Part shown: piece after piece, positions 25,760 through 33,635 of the stretch | Layout of the letters: every line of letters begins with the position of its first letter | Position numbering within the stretch: position 1 is the first letter of the stretch | Assembly: GCA_016192345.1 (NCBI GenBank) | Contig: JACPUH010000070.1 | Location: 1-39,666, forward strand | DNA length: 39,666 nt | DNA from: Ignavibacteriales bacterium | GTDB taxonomy: Bacteria; Bacteroidota; Ignavibacteria; UBA10030 | Direction of reading: 5' to 3' | Notes under the pieces: model-generated | What the model was told of the DNA's origin: nothing | Database searches by the model: none | What the model saw: only the letters and a program-made list of their open reading frames with translations | Position numbers and translations under genes: made by a program

Positions 25760-28700
25760 GTGTTTGGAATGGCGAAAGTGAGGATTTTGGCAAAGCTTAT
25801 AGGTATTTCCCAGATACTCTTTTTCTGCTCCGCTCTTTTCCTTTTCTCCCCCTCTGTTTTTGCTCAAACTCCCCCGACACCCCAATCAAGCATCGCAGAG
25901 GAACAGGACTACGCGTTTGCGTACGGTTTGTACAAAGACGGCCTTTTTCAGCAGGCAGTCGAACAATTCAATCAATTCCTGGCGAAGTATTCCTCCAGTC
26001 TCAAGTACCCGGACGCTCTGTTTTTGAAGACCGAGTGTCTCTTCCAACAAGCGCAATGGGAAGAGGCAGCCAAGGGGTTCGCGGAATTCGTCAACCGTTT
26101 TCCAACTTCGAACCTTGCTGATAACGCGTACTTCCGGCTTGGAGACACGTACGGGAAGATGGAGCGAAACCAGGACGCCGTACGCGCTTACAAATCGGTC
26201 CTGGATCTCTACGACGAGAGCGATCTTGCGGGCGAAGCAGCGTACTGGATCGGTGAAACGTATGTCAAGAGCCAGGAGTATGATAATGCCATCAAGTACT
26301 ACACCCTGGCGTTTGAGAACTACCCCCACAATCGTTTGCGCGACTATGCACTCTACTCTGTGGCATGGACCTACCAGCGGAAGGGGGAATACGCCAAAGG
26401 GGCTGAGGCATACCGGAAGGTCATCGCCGAATTTCCACAAAGTCCCCTTACTGCGCAATCGAAAGTCCGGATTGGTGAATGCTATTACTATCTGAAAGAG
26501 TACCGCCGCGCCATTGATGAGTTGACCGCCTCCAAACCCACCATCCAGGCTCCCGAACAGCGCGGGGAAGCGGACTACTTGATCGCCGAGTCGTATTACC
26601 ATCTCAATGAGTTCGGAAAGGCACGCACCCAGTACCAGGAATTCCTGGCGTCGTACCCCGAGCATGCTTTGAGCCGGGAGGTTATCTATGCTCTCGGCTG
26701 GACGCTGTTGAAGCAGGAGGAGTTCGCCGCTGCCGCAGAGAGTTTCCATCGGCTTGTCGATGGGACGGATGCCCTGGCGCATTCCGCTCTCTACCGCAGA
26801 GGCGTCGCGGAAAAACTTGGCGGCAATCGCCAGACCGCGTTCCAGACTTTTACCCAGATTTTCACGAGTCAACCGCAGGGAGAGTTTGCGGACAACGCCC
26901 TGTTCGATGCAGGCGTAATCCATTTTGAAGAGAAACGTTTTGCCGATGCGTACGCATTGTTCAGTCGCATCATCGCCGGATATAAACCGAGCGATGTTCT
27001 TCCCGATTCCTACCAGATGGCGGGTGAATGTCTTGTGGCCAAAGGGGATATCGAACAGGCCCGGGGAATGTTCGAGAGCGCCATCTCCCATCCGCTGGCC
27101 TCCTTCGAGGTCAAAGTCGTTTCGCAGTATCAGATCGGCTGGTGCCTGTTCAAGACCGGCAAGTTGAAGGAAGCCGCCGCACAGTTTTCGAAATTCCTGG
27201 AGACCTATCCGCAGCACCCGCGGGCAGCCGAGGCTCGGTACTGGCTGGCCGAGGCCGAGTATCAGGGGGGCAATTACCGGGCTTCTCTCCGCCAGTATCA
27301 GGCCATCGCCGACAAGCAAGGACACGCGCGTCGGGAAGAGGGAATGTACGGTGCGGGATGGTCGCAGTTCAAGCTGAAGGAGTACGGCAAAGCCATCCTT
27401 GCATTCGAACGGCTGGTTGCCGCGTACCCGAACGGCAAGTTCTCGTTCGACGGACGGTTGAGGCTTGGGGACTCGTACTTCTTCCAGAAGGATTATAAGA
27501 AAGCCGGCGGCGTCTATCGAACGGTCGTCAGGCTCTTCCCAAAGAACGAAGGGGCGGATTACGCCTCCTACCAGCTTGCTCAGACTCATTTTCGATCGAA
27601 TGAATTTGATCAGGCAGCCCAGCAGTTTTCCCTTTTAATTGCCACCTATCCTTCCTCGTCGCTGGCTGATGACGCGCAGTACGCTTTGGGGTGGATCCCC
27701 TTCCAGCGGAAACAATACCAGCCAGCCATCAAGGAATTCCAGGAAGTATTGGCCAACTACCCTGAAAGCGAGCTTGCGGCAAAAGCGCAATACAGCATTG
27801 GGGACGCTTACTATAATATGCAGCAGTATGCCCCCGCTGAACGCTCTTACCGAGAAGTGGTCACCCGCTATCCACGCAGTGCCCATCTGCTGGATGCCAT
27901 GACCGGTATCCAATACTGCCTTGTCGCCCAGGGAAAACAGGATGAGGCCCTGGCGGTGATTGACACCTATATCCGCGAAAATCCCAACACCTCCGTTTCC
28001 GAGCAGCTTTCTCTCCGAAAAGGAGATTTGTTGTATGGCCAGAAACAGTATGATGCCGCGGTGGGCCAATACCGGGCGTTCGCCGATCGGTACCCGCAAT
28101 CCGCTCAACGGGCGACAGCGTTGTACTGGATGGGAAAAAGTCTGGCTGCTCTGAACCGTCTCACGGAAGCTGCCGCAGCGTACGAGCAAGCCGCCACCGC
28201 TCCGCGTGCGACGCCGAAGATTACCTCCGGTGCGTTGATGGAAGCGGTGCAGCTCTATACGCAGCTCAGGAACTATGAGCAGGCTTACGGTCTCATCGCA
28301 AAGGCAGAAAAGGATCTTGCAGGGACGGAGTGGGCTTCCGAGATCGCGTATCTGAAAGGTCTGCTGTTTTTTGAGAACGGGGCGCTCCCCGAAGCGAAAA
28401 GTCAATATGAAGCAGTGATCGCACGGTTCGGCTCCACGCCGCAAGCCGACAAAGCGCGGGTGGGACTTGTCAGGATCCATCTTCGGAATAAGGATCTCGC
28501 TGCAGGACAGGCCATGGCCCAAAAGGTTGCAACATCCCGGATCGATGAGATCGGCGCCGAGGCGCAGTATCTCAACGGTGTGATCTTTATGGAGAACAAG
28601 GACTGGAGGAACGCGGAAACGTCCTTCCTGCGCATGCGGTACGTTTTCCCATCCCATGAGGCATGGTTGGCAAAAGCCTACCTGAGCCTTGGACAAACTT

Positions 28701-28822
28701 ATGAGGCGATGAACAATCCGCCGAAGGCAAAAGACGCGTATCAAAACGTCTTGAAATTGCAAAAGGAGGGAGAGACAGTGACCGAGGCCTCCCGCCGGCT
28801 GAAGAATTTGGAGAGACCGTAA
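25760..28822 (+). CDS. Large exported tetratricopeptide-repeat protein
   Basis: This 1020-residue protein has a signal peptide (ISQILFFCSALFLFSPSVFAQ), then TPR-like helix pairs from end to end. Recurrent units such as YxxALxxFxxFLxxYPxSxLAxxAxYxLGExYY are repeated more than 20 times, in the style of BamD/YbgF envelope proteins. Such scaffolds bind other proteins and often work near the outer membrane or peptidoglycan. The start is GTG 25760, 5 nt from GGAGGG; ATG 25769 is an alternative. It is the first gene of an operon with a TonB-receptor-like barrel, a SPOR protein and ExbB-ExbD-TonB. It may link the energised complex to the outer membrane, which is inference. No lipobox cysteine is seen at the signal end. 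Confidence 0.9.
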   Translation: MFGMAKVRILAKLIGISQILFFCSALFLFSPSVFAQTPPTPQSSIAEEQDYAFAYGLYKDGLFQQAVEQFNQFLAKYSSSLKYPDALFLKTECLFQQAQWEEAAKGFAEFVNRFPTSNLADNAYFRLGDTYGKMERNQDAVRAYKSVLDLYDESDLAGEAAYWIGETYVKSQEYDNAIKYYTLAFENYPHNRLRDYALYSVAWTYQRKGEYAKGAEAYRKVIAEFPQSPLTAQSKVRIGECYYYLKEYRRAIDELTASKPTIQAPEQRGEADYLIAESYYHLNEFGKARTQYQEFLASYPEHALSREVIYALGWTLLKQEEFAAAAESFHRLVDGTDALAHSALYRRGVAEKLGGNRQTAFQTFTQIFTSQPQGEFADNALFDAGVIHFEEKRFADAYALFSRIIAGYKPSDVLPDSYQMAGECLVAKGDIEQARGMFESAISHPLASFEVKVVSQYQIGWCLFKTGKLKEAAAQFSKFLETYPQHPRAAEARYWLAEAEYQGGNYRASLRQYQAIADKQGHARREEGMYGAGWSQFKLKEYGKAILAFERLVAAYPNGKFSFDGRLRLGDSYFFQKDYKKAGGVYRTVVRLFPKNEGADYASYQLAQTHFRSNEFDQAAQQFSLLIATYPSSSLADDAQYALGWIPFQRKQYQPAIKEFQEVLANYPESELAAKAQYSIGDAYYNMQQYAPAERSYREVVTRYPRSAHLLDAMTGIQYCLVAQGKQDEALAVIDTYIRENPNTSVSEQLSLRKGDLLYGQKQYDAAVGQYRAFADRYPQSAQRATALYWMGKSLAALNRLTEAAAAYEQAATAPRATPKITSGALMEAVQLYTQLRNYEQAYGLIAKAEKDLAGTEWASEIAYLKGLLFFENGALPEAKSQYEAVIARFGSTPQADKARVGLVRIHLRNKDLAAGQAMAQKVATSRIDEIGAEAQYLNGVIFMENKDWRNAETSFLRMRYVFPSHEAWLAKAYLSLGQTYEAMNNPPKAKDAYQNVLKLQKEGETVTEASRRLKNLERP

Positions 28823-28823
28823 T

Positions 28824-30551
28824 ATGCGGAGAGCCCTTTGTCTGCTGATCGGTGTGTTGGCGACCCTCCTCCCTCTCCAGGCGCAGGAACGCCCCCCCGC
28901 AACGCAAAAACCGTTGCCGGAGCCGCGGCGCATCGATCCGGCTTCCCCTGCGGAGGACGTCAAGGCGCCTTCAGCGACTGAGCAGGACCGGCAGCAACAG
29001 GCCGACCTGCCGAAGTTCGAGCTTCCTGAATTTGTCATCACGGGGATCGCCTCCATCGATCTTCCTGAAGTAGAAAAAGAGGGACCGGAGGAACATCTGG
29101 ATCGGCTCCTCCTGATGTTTAAAAATCCCGTCGCGGAGAGCCGTGATCGCGAGACGGTTGAATTGACCGTGAACGAAAAAATAGGCTTTGAGGGCCAGCT
29201 CGATGCTTCATTCTCAGGACGTGTTCTCGCAAGCATCGGAACATACCGGACGCCGAGGATCGGACTCTGGCTGGGTAGTGTGACGGAGGAACATCGTTAC
29301 CTTGTCGAAGGGGGTTACAGCAAAACGGAGGGATATGCGCCATTCACACAACAGACAGAAGGCTCCATCGGTCTCAAAGGTGGGACGGTGCTGAACTCCA
29401 CGATCGGATTGTTGAATCGCGGGATGCTGGAAGGGACGGCGTCGTACCGGAGCGAGACCTATCGGTTCTTCGGTTCGCGTTCGCCGGACGCGACGCGCAC
29501 CGCCTCAAGGAGTGCTCTGGGGGTGAGTTTCATGAATGGATCTGCCGATGCCCCTTTCGAATATGAACTTGCCATGGGATTCCGGAACCTGTCGCTGACG
29601 GATTCGACGGCCCTCACGACGGAAAACCGGTTTGACGGGAAATTCTCCTATGCGATTCCCGCAGGTGTTACGAGAATTTTGGGGGACCTGCAGTTCTCCA
29701 CAACAGCACTGATGGGTACGGGGCTTAGCTTGCCGTACGGGGAAGCGAGTATCGGTTCTTCGATTCTCTGGTCTGGACGGTTCTTCCTGCAGCCTGCCCT
29801 TCATGCATACTTCGTCAAGGGGATGGCCAACCAGAGGCTCGGCAGGGTTTACCCGCATGTCGTTGTGGGAGCCCGGCTTTCGCAAAGGACGACAGTCAGC
29901 CTGGGATATCAGGGATCGATCAGCTATACGACCCTTGGCACGCAGGTAGCACCATTTCCGTATCTCTCAGCCACAACGCTCTTTCGGCACGCCGATGTTC
30001 CGGTGGATGTCACGGGATCTGTCGAAACCGATTGGAGTGAGGTTTGGCGCTCTCGCTTCTCCGCCCGCTACCAGTCGATGAAGGGACACCCACTCTATAC
30101 GGAGCTTTTGGCCAGTCCGGGGATGGGGAGGTTTTTCTACAGCGGGACGACCACGCTGGCTTCCTATCGTGTGGACCTGTTTGCGAAGTTCTCGACAAAT
30201 AGTTATTTTGCATTTGCCTTGACGGTCAATTCTGCGAAGAATTCAGTGACGCAGGGGAAGATCCCCTACGTATCGGATTTCGAGGTCGCCTCATCGTACC
30301 GTCATATGTTCCCGTTCGGGCTCACCGTATCCCCACGAGTGAATTTTGTCGACCGGAGGACGGTGGATGTCCTGAGCGGAGCAAGGTTGCCCGAGTTCTG
30401 GTTGGCTGGCCTGAGGTTGGAATACGCGCTTTGGGCCCCGTTCGATCTGTTTCTGGATCTTCAGAACCTGACGGACCGAAAGTACGAAGAGTGGCGGGGC
30501 TATCGCGCTGCACCGTTTATGATGCACGCTGGAATCAGTTATCGCTGGTAA
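28824..30551 (+). CDS. TonB-receptor-like outer membrane beta-barrel without an evident plug
   Basis: This 575-residue protein has a signal peptide (LCLLIGVLATLLPLQAQ), a Pro/Gln-rich stretch, and then FELPEFVITGIASIDLPE, which resembles a TonB box/receptor start. After only about 50 further residues amphipathic beta-strands run to the end. The C-terminus (DLFLDLQNLTDRKYEEWRGY, ending HAGISYRW with a terminal aromatic) is that of TonB-dependent receptors. The usual plug domain of about 120-130 residues is not apparent. It starts 1 nt after the TPR gene, and the TonB, ExbB and ExbD genes follow. It may be a dedicated partner of this Ton system rather than a nutrient receptor. Confidence 0.8.
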   Translation: MRRALCLLIGVLATLLPLQAQERPPATQKPLPEPRRIDPASPAEDVKAPSATEQDRQQQADLPKFELPEFVITGIASIDLPEVEKEGPEEHLDRLLLMFKNPVAESRDRETVELTVNEKIGFEGQLDASFSGRVLASIGTYRTPRIGLWLGSVTEEHRYLVEGGYSKTEGYAPFTQQTEGSIGLKGGTVLNSTIGLLNRGMLEGTASYRSETYRFFGSRSPDATRTASRSALGVSFMNGSADAPFEYELAMGFRNLSLTDSTALTTENRFDGKFSYAIPAGVTRILGDLQFSTTALMGTGLSLPYGEASIGSSILWSGRFFLQPALHAYFVKGMANQRLGRVYPHVVVGARLSQRTTVSLGYQGSISYTTLGTQVAPFPYLSATTLFRHADVPVDVTGSVETDWSEVWRSRFSARYQSMKGHPLYTELLASPGMGRFFYSGTTTLASYRVDLFAKFSTNSYFAFALTVNSAKNSVTQGKIPYVSDFEVASSYRHMFPFGLTVSPRVNFVDRRTVDVLSGARLPEFWLAGLRLEYALWAPFDLFLDLQNLTDRKYEEWRGYRAAPFMMHAGISYRW

Positions 30552-30596
30552 GAGTATCCACCGAACAATTACTCCCATTTCAAGGAGGAGCGTACA

Positions 30597-31301
30597 ATGC
30601 CCGATCTAAACTTACAGGATGACGAAGGGACGATGGAAAATCCCGAGGGGTCTGGGGAGATGACGGAAACAGCCCCGTCTGGTGAGGAGGGCCAAGGAGA
30701 ACAAAAAGGGGGCATGCTAAAGATGTTGATCATCATGGCCGGCATCCTGATCCTGGGAGGAGGGACGGTTTTCCTGCTGAACAGTCTTGGGATCATCAAA
30801 CTTTGGGGTGGAGCCCCTCAAACGACCGTCATGCAATATGAGGAGCCGGCTGCCGCCGAGACCCCAGCAGCTCCCGCAACAGAAACCGAGTCTGCACAGC
30901 AACCCCCGCAGGAGAAAATGGTGGAGACGCCAGCTCTTGACGAGGGGAAGCCGGCAAAGGCTGCAGAAACAAAGACGCCGGCAGGCTCTGTTGCCAAAAC
31001 CCAGCAACCAGCCAAACCGATGCCTGCCCCAGCAACCAGCGGTAAGTTGCATGAGATGCAGGGGGAATATACCGTTCAGGTATCGGCGTGGAGAGAAGAA
31101 GGGACCGCCCGCGAAATTGTACATCGACTGGAAGAAGCCGGGTATCCGGCGTTCGTCGAAAGCCGCCCTTACACGGACGGGAACTGGTATACCGTCCGCA
31201 TTGGACGGTACCCCAGCAGGAAGGAAGCACAGCTTGCCGTTGCCAATTTTGCAGAGGAGCTGCAGTCGAATCACTGGATTGACAGGGTCAGAAACAAATA
31301 A
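30597..31301 (+). CDS. Single-pass membrane SPOR-domain protein
   Basis: This 234-residue protein has a short acidic cytoplasmic part (1-38), one membrane helix (about 39-60: MLKMLIIMAGILILGGGTVF), a low-complexity Ala/Pro/Glu/Lys linker (about 70-150), and a C-terminal SPOR domain (about 157-234: YTVQVSAWREEGTAREIVHRL, then YTVRIGRYPSRKEAQLAVANF). SPOR domains bind denuded glycan strands of septal peptidoglycan. AAGGAGGAG is upstream of the ATG. Its position between the barrel and exbB suggests that the Ton-like machine acts in cell-wall or outer-membrane constriction, which is inference. Confidence 0.9.
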   Translation: MPDLNLQDDEGTMENPEGSGEMTETAPSGEEGQGEQKGGMLKMLIIMAGILILGGGTVFLLNSLGIIKLWGGAPQTTVMQYEEPAAAETPAAPATETESAQQPPQEKMVETPALDEGKPAKAAETKTPAGSVAKTQQPAKPMPAPATSGKLHEMQGEYTVQVSAWREEGTAREIVHRLEEAGYPAFVESRPYTDGNWYTVRIGRYPSRKEAQLAVANFAEELQSNHWIDRVRNK

Positions 31302-31333
31302 TCACATAGTTCTGAGAAGGGATTGGAGGGATT

Positions 31334-32029
31334 ATGAATCTTTTATCGCTCTTTGAGCAAGGCGGATTGTTGATGTACCCCATCCTCCTCTGTTCCATTA
31401 TCGCGGGGGTGGTGATCATAGAACGCGCCCTCGTTTTGCGGAAGGCCAAGACGGACATCGGCCAGTTTATGATGCGGTTGCGAAGTGTCATGCAGAGGGG
31501 TGGCGTTCTCGCCGGACTCAATTTCTGCTCAAAGTCCGATGCACCGATCGCAAAGATCCTGAAGCGGGGGTTGACGAAGTACCAGGATGGACACGAGCGT
31601 GTCCGGGAGGCGATCGAAAATGCCGGTAAGGAGGAGGCGTTCCAGTTGGAACACCGACTCGGGATCCTGGCCTCCGTGGCAGGGATCGCTCCCCTCATCG
31701 GTTTCCTCGGGACTGTCACCGGTATGATCACGGCATTCCGGAGCATCGAGCAACTGGGTGGTGCGGTAAACCCCTCGTTGCTGGCTGGAGGTATCTGGGA
31801 GGCGTTGCTGACGACCGCATTTGGGTTGTTTGTCGGTATTCCTGCGTTCGGGTTCTATAATTACTATGTGACGAAGGTGGGGAGATTTGTTTTTGAGATG
31901 GAATCTGCCTCCGAGGAGTTCCTCGATCTTGTCCGTTCCGGGAAGGTAGAAGAGGGGGCGGAAACCGGCAAGGGTTTGGGAAGTGCCGAGGCGTTGGGTG
32001 ATGAAGAATTCTTTACGAAGAAGGGATAG
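31334..32029 (+). CDS. exbB: ExbB/TolQ-type proton channel protein
   Basis: This 231-residue protein has the three-helix MotA/TolQ/ExbB pattern: an N-terminal helix (LLMYPILLCSIIAGVVIIERALVL), a cytoplasmic loop, then the paired helices (LASVAGIAPLIGFLGTVTGMITAF and ALLTTAFGLFVGIPAFGFYNYY). It forms the proton-driven motor with ExbD and TonB. A GGAGGG lies upstream of the ATG. The sequence does not decide between Exb-type and Tol-type function, but the following TonB-like gene favours Exb. An acidic C-terminal tail extends after the last helix. Confidence 0.94.
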   Translation: MNLLSLFEQGGLLMYPILLCSIIAGVVIIERALVLRKAKTDIGQFMMRLRSVMQRGGVLAGLNFCSKSDAPIAKILKRGLTKYQDGHERVREAIENAGKEEAFQLEHRLGILASVAGIAPLIGFLGTVTGMITAFRSIEQLGGAVNPSLLAGGIWEALLTTAFGLFVGIPAFGFYNYYVTKVGRFVFEMESASEEFLDLVRSGKVEEGAETGKGLGSAEALGDEEFFTKKG

Positions 32030-32031
32030 AG

Positions 32032-32433
32032 ATGAAGTTCAAAACCGAAAACAAACTTCTCTCGGCTTTTTCCTATGCGTCGTTGACGGATGTCGTGTTA
32101 CAGTTGTTGATCTTTTTCCTGCTCTCGTCATCCTTCGTGGTCCATCCAGGGATCAAGGTTCAGTTGCCTAAAGCGGAGGTCGGGGAGACCGAGACAAAAC
32201 GTGACATCATCATTACCCTGACCGACCAGGGGGTGATCTATCTCAATAGTGAACAGGTCTCGACTGAAACGCTTGGCGGCAAGCTCTTCGTGACCATGCA
32301 GGGTAGATCGGATTTTACCATTATCATTAATGCGGATAAGGCAGTCAATCTGCAGAGCGCTGTGCAGGTGATGGATATTGCCAAAGGGGTTGGAGCAAGT
32401 CGATTTATGATTGCAACACAGCCGAATCAATGA
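32032..32433 (+). CDS. exbD: ExbD/TolR-type motor protein
   Basis: This 133-residue protein has a short cytoplasmic start and one membrane helix carrying the essential aspartate (ASLTDVVLQLLIFFLLSSSF). The periplasmic domain has the family pattern (GIKVQLPKAEVGET, then IIITLTDQGVIYLNSEQV and FTIIINADKAVNLQSAVQVMDIAKGVG). It starts 2 nt after exbB and overlaps tonB by ATGA. It couples proton flow through ExbB to movement of TonB. Confidence 0.94.
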   Translation: MKFKTENKLLSAFSYASLTDVVLQLLIFFLLSSSFVVHPGIKVQLPKAEVGETETKRDIIITLTDQGVIYLNSEQVSTETLGGKLFVTMQGRSDFTIIINADKAVNLQSAVQVMDIAKGVGASRFMIATQPNQ

Positions 32434-33215
32434 ACTCTTCCAGGGAAAATATCGGCGGATGGGCCGGGTCCCTCCTTTTCCATGCCCTCCTGCTTCTGCT
32501 CTTCTTTTTCCTGAAGGTGCCGGAGTTTTTACAAAAGGAGGAGATCGTTGAAGTGAGTTGGGGGAGCGCTGCAAGTGTCCTGCAGGTCGCTCCAGCAGCC
32601 CAACCCTCGAGAGGATCGGTTTCCGAACTATCCTCAGCGAGCGCTCTCAAACGATCGGAGCCGATGCAAACGATTACTCCTCCGGAGAGGAAGATCCCGG
32701 ATCCGTCAGACGATCTTCTTCGCGTCCCAAAGACGGAAAAACTTGCTTCGCTGGAATCGAGCACAAGCTCCGTCCGGACGCCGAATACTTCCACCGGTGA
32801 AAGAAGAGTGGAGGGGAAAAGGGGTCTCGGACAGAAGGAGACGGACTCCACCGGAGGATTAGGGAGGGAGGTAGGAACCTCAGTCCCTTCTGCAGGCCTT
32901 CACGCCGGGCCCTCCTCCATCGATCAGGGGGTCTCATTTAACATCCAATGGCTCGATGGCAGCACGAGGCGGAAGATCAGCGGCGATCTCCCCAAATATC
33001 CGCCTGGGGTGAATGTGGAGGCACAGATCAAGGTTATGGCCTCCATCATGCCTGATGGTACCGTCAAGAGCCTTCAACCTGCCCAGAAGGGGAACCAGAA
33101 GTTAGAGGATGCTGCCCTGAAAGAGGTAAGGCTTTGGCGGTTTGAACCTCTCCGTGCTTCCCAGCGTCAAGTTGAACAACGGTGCGAAATAACCTTCCTG
33201 TTTGACCTCAGATAG
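32430..33215 (+). CDS. tonB: TonB-like energy transducer
   Basis: This 261-residue protein has an N-terminal membrane helix (GSLLFHALLLLLFFFLKVPEF), a low-complexity Ser/Pro/Arg-rich periplasmic linker (about 50-165), and a C-terminal TonB domain (about 185-261: DLPKYPPGVNVEAQIKVMASIMPDGTVKSL, then LEDAALKEVRLWRFEPL). TonB transfers energy from ExbBD to outer-membrane partners. The start overlaps the exbD stop. It is the last gene of the operon. The likely partner is the barrel encoded at 28824. Confidence 0.9.
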   Translation: MNSSRENIGGWAGSLLFHALLLLLFFFLKVPEFLQKEEIVEVSWGSAASVLQVAPAAQPSRGSVSELSSASALKRSEPMQTITPPERKIPDPSDDLLRVPKTEKLASLESSTSSVRTPNTSTGERRVEGKRGLGQKETDSTGGLGREVGTSVPSAGLHAGPSSIDQGVSFNIQWLDGSTRRKISGDLPKYPPGVNVEAQIKVMASIMPDGTVKSLQPAQKGNQKLEDAALKEVRLWRFEPLRASQRQVEQRCEITFLFDLR

Positions 33216-33222
33216 ATCTCTT

Positions 33223-33280
33223 AACAGGTTAAAAATGAATGATTTACTCGATCCTTATTGAGTAAATCCGATGACCTGTT
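33223..33280. terminator. Nested stem-loop between convergent genes
   Basis: An inner perfect 9-bp stem (GATTTACTC at 33241-33249 with GAGTAAATC at 33260-33268, 10-nt loop) sits inside an outer 7-bp stem (AACAGGT at 33223-33229 with ACCTGTT at 33274-33280). It lies just past the tonB stop and just before the stop of the convergent gene. There is no long T-run on either side, so it may be a bidirectional terminator or a transcript-end stabiliser. Confidence 0.6.
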
Positions 33281-33287
33281 TGCCCCA

Positions 33288-33632
33288 TTATAAAGGGTCG
33301 GTGTTCTTTCTCGCAGGGGTCCGGAGAAAGAGGTAGTAGAATGCTGACTCGGCAAAGGTCAGGATGAGAAGGGGAATTGTGTCACGGCTGAATTCCAGCC
33401 GGAGCACGCGCAGGAGCACGGAGTCTGTTTCGGCATAGTACCACCGAACAAAAAACTCCGGAGTGAACAGAAGATTCGTCAACATGGTGGCGATAGTCCA
33501 TCCAACCGCAAAGACGATAGCGACAAACCCCACCGCAAGGACCCCCTCACTGGTTCCCCCTTTCCTCCGCTGGCTCCAAAAAGCGTACCCGGCAGCAACA
33601 ATGTGAAGGATGAAGATGAAGGCTGCAACCAT
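33288..33632 (-). CDS. Small membrane protein of unknown function
   Basis: I do not recognise this 114-residue protein. It has about three hydrophobic segments (AAFIFILHIVAAGYAFW, VLAVGFVAIVFAVGWTIATML, TIPLLILTFAESAFYYLFL) and a basic C-terminus. It starts 3 nt after the stop of the glycosylphosphotransferase gene upstream on the same strand, so it is probably co-transcribed and translationally coupled. A role in envelope polysaccharide production is possible by position only. Confidence 0.75.
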   Translation of the reverse strand: MVAAFIFILHIVAAGYAFWSQRRKGGTSEGVLAVGFVAIVFAVGWTIATMLTNLLFTPEFFVRWYYAETDSVLLRVLRLEFSRDTIPLLILTFAESAFYYLFLRTPARKNTDPL

Positions 33633-33635
33633 GCT

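Noticed and set aside
25886..29236. Long minus-strand frames (567 and 533 codons) opposite the TPR and barrel genes
   Set aside because: The plus-strand genes have signal peptides, repeats and operon structure. The minus frames lack start signals and domains.
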